Source: Liolophura sinensis (lineage: Eukaryota; Mollusca; Polyplacophora; Chitonida; Chitonidae). Taken from it: a DNA stretch of 64,000 nucleotides. The notes beneath the pieces are model-generated. The model did no database searches, was not told the origin of the DNA, and saw nothing but the letters and a program-made list of their open reading frames with translations. Within the stretch, counting starts at the first letter, position 1; each line of letters begins with the position of its first letter. Location of the stretch: positions 38,532,510-38,596,509 of the forward strand of contig NC_088295.1 of assembly GCF_032854445.1 (NCBI RefSeq), given 5' to 3'. Made by a program: the position numbers and the translations under genes. Below, piece by piece: positions 12,912 through 26,102 of this stretch.

Positions 12912-13930
12912 CGTTACTAAGTGTATAAATATAGGTTCGTATTATAAATCACCTGTCGAGTTCTTCTGCCCGTGGGTCTGGCGTTACTTTATTACAAAGA
13001 CAATTGGATATGACGAGGAGAGCGATAAAGAAAAACGAATGAAGGGTTGGGACAAGTGTCCATGACACTTACTCAAAAACAACAACGTACGGATCAATAA
13101 TGATACCGGATAAGCACTTGGTTACAACCACATTACAACAGTGACCCGATCGGGTTACGCAAGCCGTCACTCATATCGTAAGACTGACGTCTTAGACTGA
13201 GCTTTCTCGGAGCTGTAAAGCGGATTATAGCTGGACGACAGGTACAGGGGTTCTATAAGACGTATTACGTGGCGTACGTGGCATCAGAGTTTGTGTAAGG
13301 ACACACTTCCCTGGCCCTACACTGCGTGTGGGTGTCGGAAGCAAAGAGGAATGGTATTATGACGCGCTATTAGATCACCAGCCTACATCCCTGCTGTGAA
13401 ACGAAAGGTTAATCATTCCACAGCGGATACAGTTCATGTCCCACATTTGCAGACTGTAACTGTGTCTGTGACACTCAATTACGCATTAAAACAGCTGTGA
13501 TTTACATTTACATGCATTTCTGAGCAACAACGAAAAAATTTCAAAGTTTTACATATTTCATTTCTAACACTTACATTATGTATGATGTCCTCCGGTGCGC
13601 AGGAATATCTCACTTATAGGACTGTAATCTGGTTTCTTCATGCACGATGAGAAGATCCCTTTCCAATTATCTCAAACACCTCTACTCACCTGGAATAATG
13701 ACGCAGCCAACCAAACGGGAGACTGACTCCCACACTGACTCAACACAGGATATTATTGGTAAAGTGGTCTGTACTGAGATAGTCTGAGTAATCAGTGAGA
13801 GCTTCTTATTTATATCTGAGATCCTATAACCTATTGTTCCAGCTCACATCTGTAAAAGGTGTTAGCAAAATTGTGGCTGCTTAATTTAATATTTAAATTC
13901 CAAGAGCTGACTTTAATTATAGGCAAACCC
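12912..13930. other. Unassigned sequence
   Basis: No gene or repeat recognised in this kilobase. Confidence 0.35.
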
Positions 13931-14215
13931 TTTTCGGGTCATAACAAAGACTTAAAAATGGTACTTATTGCTGAATCTCTTGGCACTGAGCTCTGAGAGG
14001 TTTTGAACAAGAAAGCAGGATTGGTGTCAGTATAATGCGACTGGGTGGGGTGTCACGTCAGGCGTCATTGCCATGATACTGATACATGATACATTGGCAG
14101 CAGCACTTTGGCGGCATGGTCTTGCCCTGCCAAAGAAGGCACAGTCTATGTACACACACTTATTGACTTCATATGACTGAAAAAAATGTTAACTACGACA
14201 TAAAGAACCAAGCAT
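13931..14215 (+). repeat. SINE family A2, 5'-truncated copy
   Basis: It matches the A2 body of 2484-2850: 'cgggtcataacaaagactta', 'ctgagaggttttgaac', 'agtataatgcgactgggtgg', then 'catatgactgaaaaa' and a decayed 'tacgacataaagaacc' tail. Confidence 0.7.
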
Positions 14216-14273
14216 AAGCAAAACCATTGATTTAAAAGGGTGTACCATAGTGTGATCATTTCATATTCTACAT

Positions 14274-14570
14274 GTGACCTGTACGAACACGCATATATAC
14301 GGGTTTTTTAGAGAGTCTCAGCTTGGTAAACAACTGGAGGAAATTTGCGATGTACGGTTTAAGTGTACTTCCGAGGGATTGTACCGTCACATGAATATTG
14401 ATTGTTATACACAAACGTATCTTACTGGCAAGCTACAAAGTTATGAGAAGGAAACACACATGACAACATGGGCTGTTCATTGCAAAGGAACAATAACGAC
14501 AAGCGTCTTGCAGTCACGCAAAAGAAACAAAAGTCTCGACGACCCGATCAACATGGTCTTCGTGATTTAG
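14274..14570 (+). CDS. Exon-like ORF, unknown product
   Basis: This is a 98-codon ORF ending in TAG. A more plausible exon start is at about 14312, just after a 'ggttttttag' acceptor-like site, because the frame upstream overlaps unpromising AT-rich sequence. The peptide from there begins ESQLGKQLEEICDVRF and includes spaced cysteines (…EICDVRFKC…, …NIDCYTQTY…, …WAVHCKG…) and a basic 'SRKRNKS' stretch, so a small secreted domain is conceivable. No paralogue or other exon is seen in the window and I recognise no family. A chance ORF remains quite possible. Confidence 0.2.
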   Translation: MTCTNTHIYGFFRESQLGKQLEEICDVRFKCTSEGLYRHMNIDCYTQTYLTGKLQSYEKETHMTTWAVHCKGTITTSVLQSRKRNKSLDDPINMVFVI

Positions 14571-17044
14571 AAGTGTCTGGCCATAGTGCTGGCCAACTGC
14601 TTGTACTGCGTCTCCAGAGCGGACGGAAACTTACCGTTGATCGATAGGACAGATGAAGATGGAGAAAACACGAAGGAGTCGGATGTACCAAGGCTCTGTT
14701 GGGTTCTTTTTTTTTTCCATGACCGTGACGTTAACCTTGGTGAGAGGCAATTCTTGGCTGGCCATCGCTAAATTTACACCAGCCCAAAATTGACACACAA
14801 AGGGAAGATAACCGTAATCGTGGAGCTCACAATGGTGTAATAAGTTCCCATTGAACCCGCAGGAACTCTGGTGGGTTTTGTAATTTGTTCTAATTCGTTC
14901 CTCCTCCAGGCTGGACATTCAAGGATTCACGGAGCAATTGTCCAAATGGCATATCCTGTAACCATTGATTTGGTGTCTATCTACTATGCCGATGCCTTTA
15001 AGCCCTTATCCTTCTCAGTCCCAATCAGCATTTGGCTCCTCAACATTCTCCAGCATTATACACTAATGTCGTTCAGAGAAAATGGGAACTTCCAATAACT
15101 ACAATGAGAAATGACATACGGATTCTTGGGTGTTGAATGAATCAGTTATAGTTGCCTGCTATTCTGACTTTCCTTAGCCACTGAAAAACTAAATAGAAAG
15201 ACTACAGGTTCTATACATGTTAGATATCTCAAGTTTTAAATTGTGAAAAGTATATTGTGAACAGCAATCAACTCATTTAGCCAGCCTGATATCAACAGTT
15301 TGTATCTAACATTTATATTCATGTATGTGAGAACAACAATAGTATTGACATATTTCTGAAGATGCTCTCCATTCTTCTTAGACTTTTATTCAAACTGTAG
15401 ACCGTATCAGTGTTTATGATTTACGCCTTACTTTTTGCCTTAGACACTAAACACACTATATCATGATTTTCAGCAAATCTTTCTAACTTCGAAAATATAT
15501 TACGGCTACCGAAACCTCAATAACTTTCAACGTCACTGACTTTTATGTGAATTACTGGAAGCCCTGAATATTTTAATTTCCAGAATATAGAGGTCTTATC
15601 TAAGCACGACGAAAACATACCTGAGTCTTCACCTTAGTCTGCAATGTCTGTTATAAATTAAATATAAGTTATATGAAAGTCTGTCAACATCTTTATCAAG
15701 TTATTGAACAGTTCAACTGTTTCGTCTATTCGTCCTCTCGAGGTACTCCGTGCCATCAGTTTAGCGAAGGCCTCTTAAATATAAGCAAAATATCCAGCGA
15801 GCCAGGATAGAGCACAGACCTATCCATATTGAATATTTTGCATATACCTATGGAAAAACATATTAAATCTATGGATGGTTTCAGTAAAATTTGTAACGGA
15901 TGGACATATGTTATATCATTGCATATGTCGCGCTATATATCAACCAAAAACTTCGGTCTTTACTGGTTAAATAGGTAAGTCTTCGTTGCTTACTACTGTG
16001 GTAATTTATAGGGTATAGTGACACGATGAGTTTAATTTCTTTAGATCGTTTATACATCAACATACTAAAAGAACATTATTATTTATGCTAATAAGTACAT
16101 AGCTCATAAGAATATCACGGTCAGTTGGAAGCGAGAAGAGTTAGAATACATCAATACTTATTTTGGATGTATGAAGACGTAAAAGTGTGTTCAGATTTAT
16201 TCAATAAAAAATAAAAACAAGTGGAATGCAGTTTACGTTAAAAAATGAGACCAGAAGTTTCATTGATGACCCAGTCTTGCAACGCGTACGCGTAGCAGAA
16301 CCGTGCCCTTCACTTCTGTGGTAGACTCCAACAGGGAAGAATAGCAGTATGCGTACACCTTATCAAATAACTGTTCCCGTTTCCGCACTCGGAAGAATTA
16401 AAGAACCGTTGTGGCCCGAGTCTCGCTTCAGGCAATAACCTAAACTAACACGACATCTTTCCAGCAGTCGCCTCAGAGGAAGTAATTAAAACAACCCCGA
16501 TAAAGAAGTTCACGTCTTATCAGGCGACATCTAGACATTCCGTGTTTATTACGGTGCCAGGATCGACCGATCCCCACAGAAAGTTTGTTTGGCGGGATTG
16601 AATATTCTAAGCACTCCAAACGTCAGTGGAGCTATAATAAACACAGATATCTTGCCAATTCCCTGAAATTAAAAAGACCCTTTTACGAAGTATATTGTCA
16701 GTTGCCTTGACCGTTCACCAAGACCAAGTGATGCATGAGGCACACATCACAAATATTTAACCTATAAGATTAGGATTTAATTTATAGATTTTATCAAAAA
16801 AAACAAGCTGAATGGAGTGACAACTGCACCTGGCGACCCAATGATTGAAACTGTTGTTTCCAGTCAGCAAGCAAGTCTGGAAAGACAGCTTAAAAATCCT
16901 CGCAAAACGTTATTCACTCAAGCAAGTTAATCACCAAGCACTTATAAAAACGGGTGAACATAAAATTACACTAAACTGAATGTAATAGGATAATCTTTGA
17001 AAAAAAATCAGTACCGGTAATAAAATGCCAAATACCATTTCTGA
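14571..17044. other. Unassigned sequence
   Basis: About 2.5 kb of AT-rich sequence without a gene or repeat I can support. Confidence 0.4.
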
Positions 17045-17337
17045 GCATTCACATAGCGTGTAATGGATTTCAGGACTTTAAATGCTATAAACTTGTTAGT
17101 CTTCCCTAGCGCAAATTGGTTTTTGACCATTAAGATTTGCTCTTGTTTCTATCAAACTCTCGTTTGTTGGGGTTTATATAGTGGGTATCAGATCAATCCA
17201 TTTTTCCGCTGAATGCAACCAATTGCCACGATTCGGCATTTATATAATTTACAGGTAATTTTCTTCATTTTATTGGTCTTGAAAAAGGCATGGTCTCTTC
17301 TTTGGACCTCTGTTATTCAGTGGCGATTGTATCAGTC

Positions 17338-17345
17338 TATATAAG
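17338..17345 (+). promoter_or_regulatory. Possible TATA box of the duplicated unit
   Basis: TATATAAG near the left end of copy I precedes the conserved stretch 'gcctccactaacaattc'. In copy II the matching site reads TAAATAAG (about 24331-24338), so the box is weakened there. No clear initiator is seen at the expected spacing. Confidence 0.25.
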
Positions 17346-18313
17346 AATGCCTCCACTAACAATTCCCCACGTTGTCAGCAAGCCTGCATTTCTCGTGATG
17401 TGAAGTAGAGCTTTGGATACAGTCAAATTAGGCCTCGGCTCTGTTGGGATCAATCACGGCTCTTCCTGGAAGCAAGTGAGGATTAAAAAAGGAGAAAAAT
17501 TGAAATTGACGAAAAGAATTACCTTAGTGATAAATTAAATACCGCTTCCGAAAGCTGGCGGTCTTTGCAATGGCCCCTCTTGTGAAAAGGGTAGTATAGT
17601 GCAAAGGGAAAGGTGTAGAAAACTGTGATCGCCAAAGGAAGAGAAGACTAATGAGATGATTCAAATCTAATGTTAAAAAAGCGTCTATGACATATAGTGA
17701 CTAGCTGTATGAATACTGGACGACGTGAAATATCACGCACTTTACTATTTATGCACATGAAGAGAGGTTGTAGTTTACTTCTTTTGGCCACCCATGGATC
17801 TTTATCTCACAAGTGATTCATGCCATTACAGAGATCATAAGCTAAATTATGTATGGTCACTTGTCATTAGCATTCACGCGAGATTTGCTCGCTGTCTGTG
17901 GGTTACAAATTGAACATTTTCATTTGTACCGTGAAAACTAATCTCCTACCAAGGCTAGGCATCCTGTTGTGGCTGTAATGTGCTAGTATATGGAGTTATT
18001 AATAGAGAGAAGGAACGTAAACCGCTTTGGACAATTCCAAGCAGGCAGACTCAATCGAACAAGTCGGCAATATCTCCATTCATAGAACAAGATATTCTAT
18101 ACAGTCGGTTTTATAGAATGGACTGGAAATAATTTATAGGTACATCAGTGGATTGTTGTAAAGAACTGGCCATTGAAGTACCTTTATATATTCCTGCACT
18201 GTTGACATACCTTACGGCGCTGTAAATACCGTCTTATCCTTAGTTTTTTCTATGGACAAAAGTCGCTAGAATTAGAGTGAGGTCCTAGAATGGGGATACA
18301 GCCTATTACTACG

Positions 18314-18471
18314 GGAGAACTCTTGGGAGTGGGATCAATTTGGCCTCAGATGAGCCTGGAAAGTCCTGTTTTATGGACGGAGCGTATTGACTAAAGTTTC
18401 AACACCATGCCCGGGTTTTGTGTCAGGCCGTTACTTTGGGACGTCAGCGTATCAGCAGCGAATCGATAGTG
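18314..18471 (+). other. Near-identical 158-bp block shared with copy II
   Basis: The block matches 26103-26260 with one substitution (tactttggg against tacattggg), while sequence on both sides is much more diverged. It holds 'caacaccATGcccgggtttt' near its middle, followed by a short reading frame that closes at TAG within 21 codons. An alternative frame gives a peptide with RTLGSGINLASDEPGKS before a stop. Its role is unknown. It could be a conserved first exon or a gene-conversion tract. Confidence 0.8.
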
Positions 18472-18705
18472 CGTACCAACAAGCACTCGACTCCAGCAAG
18501 TCAAGTATGTATGCGAGTTTTTGGAGCTTTTGTTGGAATTTTTGCCCGTCCTTCAACTGCCAAACCACTCTGCAGCTGTCCTGTACGAGTGTTCTCATGC
18601 ATTGTTCAGCTGTTGACGTCTGACATCACTGATAACCCATGCCGAGTGACAAAGTCAGCACTTCGCTAAACAATACTACAGTGCGTTAGTAATGACCGGT
18701 CTTCT

Positions 18706-19004
18706 TTTTTGTACATACCGGTCCGGATAGCACAGTTGGTAGAGCGTCCCCTTCGGAAAGGGTAGATTCAGGATCAATCCTGTGTCCAGTCACACCTTTG
18801 ACTTTAAAAGAGGGAGTTGTGACTTCCTCGCTTGGCGTCCAGCGTGAAAGGCATGGTGCAACGACTGGTTGACCCGTATCAGTATAATCAGTGTAAAAGG
18901 AGGCACATTACATACACCCTAGGGATTCCTTCGTCGTCAAATGACTGAAAAACTGTTGAGTACGACGTTAAACCCTCACTCACTCACTCACTCTTTTTAT
19001 ACAT
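18706..19004 (+). repeat. SINE family A1 with tRNA-like head and target-site duplication
   Basis: The body at 18717-18993 is flanked by 'tttttgtacat' (18706-18716) and 'tttttatacat' (18994-19004), an 11-bp duplication with one mismatch. The head reads as tRNA-derived: A-box-like 'tagcacagttggtagagcg', then 'ccccttcgga', then B-box-like 'ggatcaatcc'. An internal deletion removes the segment after 'gtatcagtata' found in other copies. The tail 'tacgacgttaaaccc' is followed by (cact)n. It is absent from copy II, so it inserted after the duplication or was lost there. Confidence 0.9.
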
Positions 19005-19767
19005 GATTTCAGAAGTCCATTACGTAGAAGTGTGCAACTTCCCTATAGCTAGTCACCACGGCACATTACACATGTTATGTCATCTGTAGACGCTCGAGCC
19101 ACCTGGTGGAGAAACATGCCAACCTCTTGGGTGGAAATTGTGAACCAAATCATGGGAAATCTAGTGTAAACGGCTGCTACAAGAACTGGCCTCTCGTCGA
19201 ATCCGAAACTCCGTATTTAAAAACTACGATTGTGCTAATCATTGTTGCTATGCAGTTAAGAACCCACTGACTATTTTTATATTTCCAAGCATCTCTAAAA
19301 CAATTTTTATCAACCCGTTGTTGTCCTTTTACAATACTCTCCGTTGTCTTATTTTGTAAAGTGTATTTTAACACAACAGCGTTTGAAACATTTTTCGCAC
19401 CATGCATCAACCATTTCTCAAACGTTTGCTGCGCAATAGATAGAAAAAAATTGCTGATATAGATACGTCACATAATGTGTTAGATATGGAAGAAAAGTGT
19501 AAGGTGCCGTGGTGACTAGTTACTTCAAGATCTGATGATATATATCATACATGATTCTCTAAACTAGGAAATTTAAGTGTTAATGCTGTTAAAGTGTTAA
19601 TTGGTTTCTCTAGTGACCTCGTCAACCAAAACAAAACTGCAATCAAACACCGTTTGTAATCATAAAAAACACAAGGCAAAACATATATATGCAACCTGTT
19701 TTCAAGGGCCCTAAATGTTGTACACATTGTGGAAGGGATGCACTTTCCAGCTGGATTTGCAGAGATT

Positions 19768-19885
19768 TAGGGCCCCGTCTCATACATGTTCGCGTAACTA
19801 CCTTGGCGACGTAATGTCTGCAATACTTGTCACCATGGAAGTTACGTGTATGTAACGTTACATGCAGTTTGTGAAATGGGCCCTA
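19768..19885. mobile_element. Foldback MITE-like element with GGGCCC ends
   Basis: The ends are inverted: 'tagggccccgtctcatacat' on the left and 'atgcagtttgtgaaatgggc' + 'ccta' on the right. The interior has the opposed pair 'gttcgcgtaact' and 'gttacgtgtatgtaacgtta'. Half copies of related GGGCCC elements lie at 31914 and 37049. It sits in an insertion-rich part of copy I and encodes nothing. Confidence 0.65.
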
Positions 19886-21024
19886 GAACTTTAAAATAGT
19901 GTGTTCCTGGTTCAATGAGTGTACTTTGTGGCCCTCTATCATTACAAATGGACAACCACTATCCCTCTTTGAGATTTCATCAGCATTCAGTGCAGATTAG
20001 CCAACGTAGCTCTCGCGGCAACGTTATCATAATAAGAAAATGTTCCCACGCCTCCCGTCGATATTCCTCGAGAATATGAAGAGAATGTTTCAGTGATATA
20101 TGCTAAGAAGTTTTCCATTAAGTCTAAGCTGACCCATGCTGAGGCGTCTTTTCAAAACACAGGATAAAATCGTATTTCGCAAGGCTATACAGTGCATGGA
20201 TATCAGTCTTTTGAATGCATCTCACCTTCACGCTGCCCTTTATTGCAATGTTGGTGTCAAAATTCCACTGGGATCAGCGGAAGTCCATCACAGGGATACT
20301 GTTAGATAACGGGAAGGCATAACAAGGAGTGTCGTCTGTTGGAAAGAATACCTGCGGGAGTTAAGAGCTATGTGGTCTAAAAGTACGTGTCATACACTGG
20401 ATGATCACTTTAGCGCAGAAGCAAAGCCGTCAAAGTTACATTCAACAGAGTAATTCTAATATTAAAACATAGGCTTAACGACTCTATAAATGATTAACGT
20501 ATAGAATTTTTACGAACTAACGCACAATCACATTGTCATCAAGGGAAGTAAGGACTATTAATTAGATCACATAGGGCGGCGTCCCCGAGACATTCTAGTT
20601 TTCTAAGGTATTGTCACGATAACAGAAAAAACCAAGAGTTGTTGTTTGTTTAAAAGTTTGGGAGTGCAGAGAAGGTAGTGACATATAAAAATTCATCACT
20701 TCATTCTGTATCTGAACTCTGTATCTTCATTTTTTGACCCCGGGTTTTATCAACGGGCCGTGTTGTTGTTAGCTTAAGTATGTTACTTCATCTATATGAC
20801 TTTGTGCAATCACACAAGCTCCAGGTTTTCATCTTAAAATTAGAGAAAATTGATCAAAATGGTATAATGCACATAATTACGACCCTTTTTCATTCTCAAC
20901 AGGTGGGTAAGATCACAAGGAAAAACTTCCATTAAAATTTTCGATTACACTATGTTAAGTGTTGATACGTCCATCAATGGATAAGATAAATCTTATTCAT
21001 TGACTGACAGGGCGTCAGGAAATC

Positions 21025-21486
21025 TTGATACATTTTCCTTCATATCGGTGTATTTTCTTCACTGTGGCATTGTATCGTGACCAAAAATATAAGGAAAATA
21101 CACGACAAACTTTGACGAATACCGTGAACTCTCATGGAAGACTGACGTGGAAACATCTGTACACTCCTAATGTCAGACATTCTCAGAGCAATACTTTGCG
21201 GTTAATATATGGCACATCATTGATGTTTTTCTTTTTTCTTTCTCTTTATAACCGACAACAACTGTGGGTGCAGGACATAGAGGCTCCCGAAATTATTCTG
21301 GCATATGTGTAACATATGGCTTTTTGTGGAAGACAAAGGGTCTCCAGTGTACTTCATATAAGACTCCACGACGGAGTATTGTCGACCGCCAATTACCACC
21401 TATTCACTTAAAAACATGGAAGCACGAGAATTTCGAAAATTCGCTGCCTGAGAATGGTACTGAATCCACGTCTAGTGTGACGTAAC
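21025..21486 (+). pseudogene. Copy I coding-like fragments, glycoprotein-like gene (two exons), broken
   Basis: Two segments resemble the better preserved copy II segments at 28396-28599 and 28652-28867. The first encodes a peptide with TWKHLYTPNVRHSQSN, matching TWKDLYTLNARHSQSN in copy II. The second keeps RLHDGVLSTAN, matching RLHDGVLSTDN, but has in-frame stops after 'ILAYV' and after 'HLFT'. The protein family is not recognised. A pyrimidine tract between the two segments in both copies suggests a very short intron or a decayed junction. The opposite strand is also open over the second segment (21217-21399), so strand is inferred from the transmembrane segment further downstream. Confidence 0.4.
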
Positions 21487-21766
21487 TATTGAACGACAAA
21501 CAGATTAACGGCAACCATAAGTGCAGGTGTTTCCGGACTGAACCTGTAAGAGTTAGTTCTCAGAAATTGCAATGCCAAATATTTGCAGCACATTGCCAAT
21601 TTTAATAGCAGTCAGACGTTCAAGTATATACAGATCTGACTCTACTTAGAGGCGCAACCAGAAAAATTTCCCTCATAGATGTCAAAACAAAACATGAGAA
21701 TTTTGTCTATCTTCACTAATTCTGTAAATATGCTGCCATAAGAAATCGTGATATAAACTGCATGTA

Positions 21767-22094
21767 TTGTTATATATTCTGGTGCTTGCTCATATCCTGT
21801 CTGATTCCATTTTTAGATGCTCAAATTACCGCTCTGAGGGTGAGTTTGTGAATAGGGACTGTTTGTTGTCTGAAAGTGCAAGGTACTGTGGACATCCCAG
21901 ATTTACCGCTGTTATACTTAGCACCCTCATTTTAGGTATCGTTTATTAGCTAAATAAGCAGGTTGCACTTGAGCTTCGCTTCCCAAATGCCAATTCCACC
22001 AAAGATATTTTCCATCTCGAAAGACGTTCTGCTCACAGGAATGCAGACAGCACCTTCCGAACACGAACCGTAAAACCGCCGGCCTACCATTTTA
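21767..22094 (+). pseudogene. Copy I coding-like fragment, matches copy II at 29180-29479
   Basis: An open stretch to 21949 contains SEGEFVNRDCLLSESA, paralogous to EGEFVKRACLLATSA in copy II. After frame breaks a second open stretch contains NSTKDIFHLERRSAHRN and the shared ending STFRTRTVKPPAYHFIP. In copy II the two stretches are joined in one frame, in copy I they are separated by a stop at 21947-21949, so copy I is interrupted. The sequon NST is present in both. Function unknown. Confidence 0.4.
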
Positions 22095-22284
22095 TACCAT
22101 AGGTCCAATTAAGTCAATAGCCCCCTTATTGTCCTGCCTTGACAAGAATGGGCAGAAGTTATGGTTCAGTACATGGGATCTTCTTTGACATAAACGTTTT
22201 ACGACGTAACCAATTTATGCAAGGCGAACTGTTAAAAGTCGTTTTCCAGTCGTGTAATAAATTTAGTGAGTCCAGTCTGAGTGA

Positions 22285-22703
22285 ATGTGGTCTGATATTA
22301 CTGACACATCAACCCATGTCTCACGTGAAGTGTGTTCTCAGCACACATCGACCAATAGTTACATTAATGCTACCTTGGACGTGATATATTGCACCCATCG
22401 TCGCCTCAGCGACCCACCTCGTCTGTTTGTCGTAACACATCTGCCTTCATTGTGTCAGAGCGGAGGAACGTTTGGTCATTTTACGGCCAGAGCGACGCTG
22501 TCATTGTCGGACAGTATAACCAATACTGGATAAATTACCCAGGATTGCCATACACATTGTTGGTTCATCACACCACCTTTATTATGGAAAGTCTTTGACC
22601 AAGAATTGATATTTTCCATGTACTGAAAATATGTTAGTGATGCGAATGTTACGCATTTTCTCCTAAATTCTAGCTGAAATGACCTGTCCGATAGAACATT
22701 CAT
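22285..22703 (+). pseudogene. Copy I glycoprotein-like fragment, frameshifted
   Basis: Overlapping frames together resemble 29700-30124 of copy II. One frame includes STNSYINATLDVIYCTH (sequon NAT), and a shifted frame includes WSFYGQSDAVIVGQYNQYW, matching GQTNAVAVGQYNQYW in copy II. No single frame covers both parts. The frame closes early after 'TTFIMESL' where copy II continues for about 45 more residues. It is a decayed paralogue of unknown family. Confidence 0.4.
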
Positions 22704-23071
22704 AAATATTCAAAATGGTCGACATTCTTAAAAAATGAGACTAATGGATTAACGTACACACAGATTATAACGCAAATATTTAATTACTATTCAACAAACT
22801 GTACTTTATTTTGGCTCAATAAACGGAAGTTAGAAATAGCAAACATATAATAGTAAAATCTTTTTTGACCCTACTTTTGCCTTCTGATAAAAGAAAAAGG
22901 TATCCATCGCATCACTCCAATTTTTCAAACACATATTCTTTAGTAATTTTACTTCGTACTCAAGTAAGTTTTCTTTGTTTTTCTGCGTGACAAAAATGCA
23001 CCACACTTCCGCACGATTTCTCATCTAGTTGCAAGGATTCCCTTTACAAGTATATTCTGAAAAACTCCTAT

Positions 23072-23386
23072 ATGAGGTTGGCTGGAGATCACTTGCGGTT
23101 CACCAATGGGGCCCTGACTTTAGCTCACTTTGTGGGAGGAAATCTGTATAACACATGTAGAACAATCTGTCAGACTTTGAGTAACATCCTTACGAAACCA
23201 TTACAGAACGAAAAGTTCTAGAATAGGTGCCCAAACATTTTTCCTATATCAGGCCCTTATGGGTCATCCCTGGTGCATGTTGTTTGCATAATTCTTGTCA
23301 ATGTTGGTAGAAGAGGCAAAAGTAAGTTGTCAAGTAAGAGACAGAAACGGATGAAATCTCCCATAATTACCGAGGGTAAGGCGTAA
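23072..23386 (+). pseudogene. Copy I transmembrane-tail fragment, broken
   Basis: This is the counterpart of the intact segment at 32204-32530. It begins in the same way (M-LAGDHLR against MKFAGDQLR) and ends with the same tail (VGRRGKSKLSSKRQKRMKS). The middle has lost bases and carries a TAG at about 23219-23221, so the segment cannot be read through, and the first half of the membrane span is degraded to 'PYGSSLVHVVCIILVNVG'. Sequence after the stop codon stays similar to copy II for about 380 bp, which is probably old 3' UTR. Confidence 0.6.
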
Positions 23387-23799
23387 TTCCTTCAGCAATG
23401 TCATAGACGTGGATGTTCAGAATAAACAAGATGACTTAGGAGTTAATATGTCTGGGAGAGGTTTATTTGGTTCTATATCAGATCTGAGTCATTTTGAGTT
23501 TACCCAACAACACCTCTGTAAATCGTCTGTCTGCCGCGTGGGGTCGAGAAATGAACCTGCTGTGGGTAGACTTCAGAGTGATCTGTTGGTACCAGGATAA
23601 TACGATTTGAGTCAATATTTGGAGTAGCCATCCCATCGATATTCTGGTTGAATGAAGAGTGAAATGAGTATGTAGGAGCCCGACCCCAACAAACCGTCTG
23701 GATGCTGCTTCTGTCCCACTGATCCTATCTCCAACTTTGATGCATGTGGAGAACTTCTACAAGAGAGGCATTGACTTCTTCAGTGTCTTCTAATGTCCA

Positions 23800-23934
<135 letters not shown>

Positions 23935-25394
23935 TATTGGAAGCAGCAGAATGTATATGTTCGCCTTAGAACTGGGGAAATTCGTTAAAACATTTCAGTT
24001 ATCATTTCAGTTAACATTATATGTGCGTAGCTCGTAAATCACTTTTTCCATTTCATGACTTCAAATGTTGTAAACATGTCAGTCCTACATACACCGATTT
24101 CTTTTTAACAATTGCAAGGTCCTCTGGTTTCTCCATTTCTCTTGCTTATTGGGTTTCCTATACGAGGTATCAAATAAACCCATTTTCCCGCTGAATGCAA
24201 ACAATTGCCAAGATACTGGCATATATATATTTTACATGTAATTGTCTTCAGTTTATTGGTCGTGAAAAAGGCATAGTCCGTTCTTTACACCTCCATCTCT
24301 CAATGGCTATTGCATGAGTCTAAATAAGAAAGCCTCCACTAACAATTCTCCACATCGTGTATTTCTCGTGATGTGAAGTAGGGCTTTAGATACAGTCAGT
24401 ACCTTTTTAAATTAGGCCTCGGGTCTATTGGGATCAATTACGGCTCTTCCTGAAAGCAAGTGAGGATTAAAAAAGGAGAAAAATTGAAATGCGGTTAATT
24501 GGCGAAAAGAATTACCTTAGTGATGAATTAAATACTGTTTCCCAAAATGGCAGTCTTTGCAATGCCCACCGTTGTGAAAAGGGAAGTAAAGTGCAAACGG
24601 GAAAGATGCAGCAGACTGTGACTGCCAAAGGCAGAGAAAAATAATATGATTATTAAAATGCAATGCTAAGTATTAAAGGGTTTATGCCAAATAGTGATTA
24701 GATATATGAAATCACGCAGTTGATACTATTTACATAAATGGGGGATAATCGGTTATTTTGACCTGCGCTGGGTGACTCTATGATTCTACAACCCTATGAG
24801 GAACTTGTCTTAATGCTGTTTTTCCCAGTAATACATTGCCATATTGACGTGATTCTTGTTATGGTGGTGGATATCCCTGAACAGATGAAGACGGAATTTC
24901 AGACAGGTAGATGTCAATAAAATGTAAGGACTTATTGTGGAGACAACTAGCAGTGCTATGCTTTACTACGGACTCTGCAAAGTATATAATCCTGTCATTC
25001 CTTTTCCGTGTAGCTATTTATTAACCTTATATGTATGCGTTTGTTTTATTTGACCGTACTCAGGAATGTATGGCTGATTTTACGGAGGCTAAGTTCAGGA
25101 AGCAGCATTGAGCCACGAGGAAAGAACAGCGCACGCAGAACTAGACAGGATTCTTCCATTCGTGGAACCTGATCTTCGAACGTTTCGATGACCCAGCTAT
25201 TGTAGTTTACTTCCTTCGATCACCGATGGCCCTAATATCTCCATTGCTTCACGCTATTACTGAACTCATAAACCAAATTATTGACAGCCACTCATTAACA
25301 CTCATATTTAATGGGACATTGGCTCGTCGTCTATCGGTTACAAATTGGGCATTTTCATCTGTACCTTCGAAACTAATCTTCTACTAATGCCATG

Positions 25395-25671
25395 CCAAGT
25401 TTAATTTATTTATTTATTTATTTATTTGATTGGTGTTTTACGCCGTACTCAAGAATATTTCACTTATACGACGGCGGTCAGCATTATGGTGGGTGGAAAC
25501 AGGGCACAGCCCGGGGGAAACCCACGACCATCCGCAGGTTGCGAACAGACCTTCCCACGTACGGAGAGAGAGACTTGAACTCACAGCGACCGCATTGGTG
25601 AGAGACTCCTGAGTCATTACGCTGCGCTAGCGCGCTAACCAACTGAACCACGGAGGCCCCCCAAGTTTAAT
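25395..25671 (-). repeat. Full-length SINE family B with tRNA head and 11-bp target-site duplication
   Basis: The body at 25406-25660 lies between two exact copies of 'ccaagtttaat' (25395-25405 and 25661-25671). Read on the minus strand it starts with a tRNA-like head, 'gtggttcagttggttagcgc' (A box), and 'gtgagttcaagtctc' (B box), then a body containing 'ctgcggatggtcgtgggttt', then the tail ending in (aaat)n. This is the reference copy for family B here. Copy I lacks it, so it post-dates the duplication. Confidence 0.95.
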
Positions 25672-26102
25672 GGCTTCAGCCTTCTGGTATACGATCTTAA
25701 GCTTAATACATAGAAGGAAAGTGAGCCGTCCTGGGACACTTCCCAGCCTGCAGTTTAGATCGGGCCAGTGGACAATACCCCCATTCATGAACAAGAATAT
25801 TCTAGAACAAGAATACCGGTACCGGTTTATATCACATGGACAGGCAATTTAAAGGGACATCTGTGAATTGAGACGGTTAGAATTATCCTTTGAGAAAAAC
25901 TTTATAGGTTCTGGCATTCTTGAAATACCGGTACCTTACGGCGTCCAAATACCGTCTTATTCTTAGATTTTCCGAAACCTTGTAAGCTGACCGTGGCGAA
26001 AAAAGGTACAGGATTGACACGAGTCGCCAGATGTAGAAGTAGAGTGACGTCTTTGATTTGCGATACCCAGTCACAGCGCATTACCTTGTGAGAACTCTGG
26101 CA

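Noticed and set aside
18717-18800. tRNA gene
   Set aside because: The A and B boxes belong to the SINE head. No complete cloverleaf with acceptor stem is present, and a SINE body and tail follow directly. The same holds for 25560-25660 and 37600-37700.
19177-19410. Minus-strand 77-codon ORF with sequons in copy I
   Set aside because: It runs against the inferred gene orientation, and no open counterpart was found in copy II.
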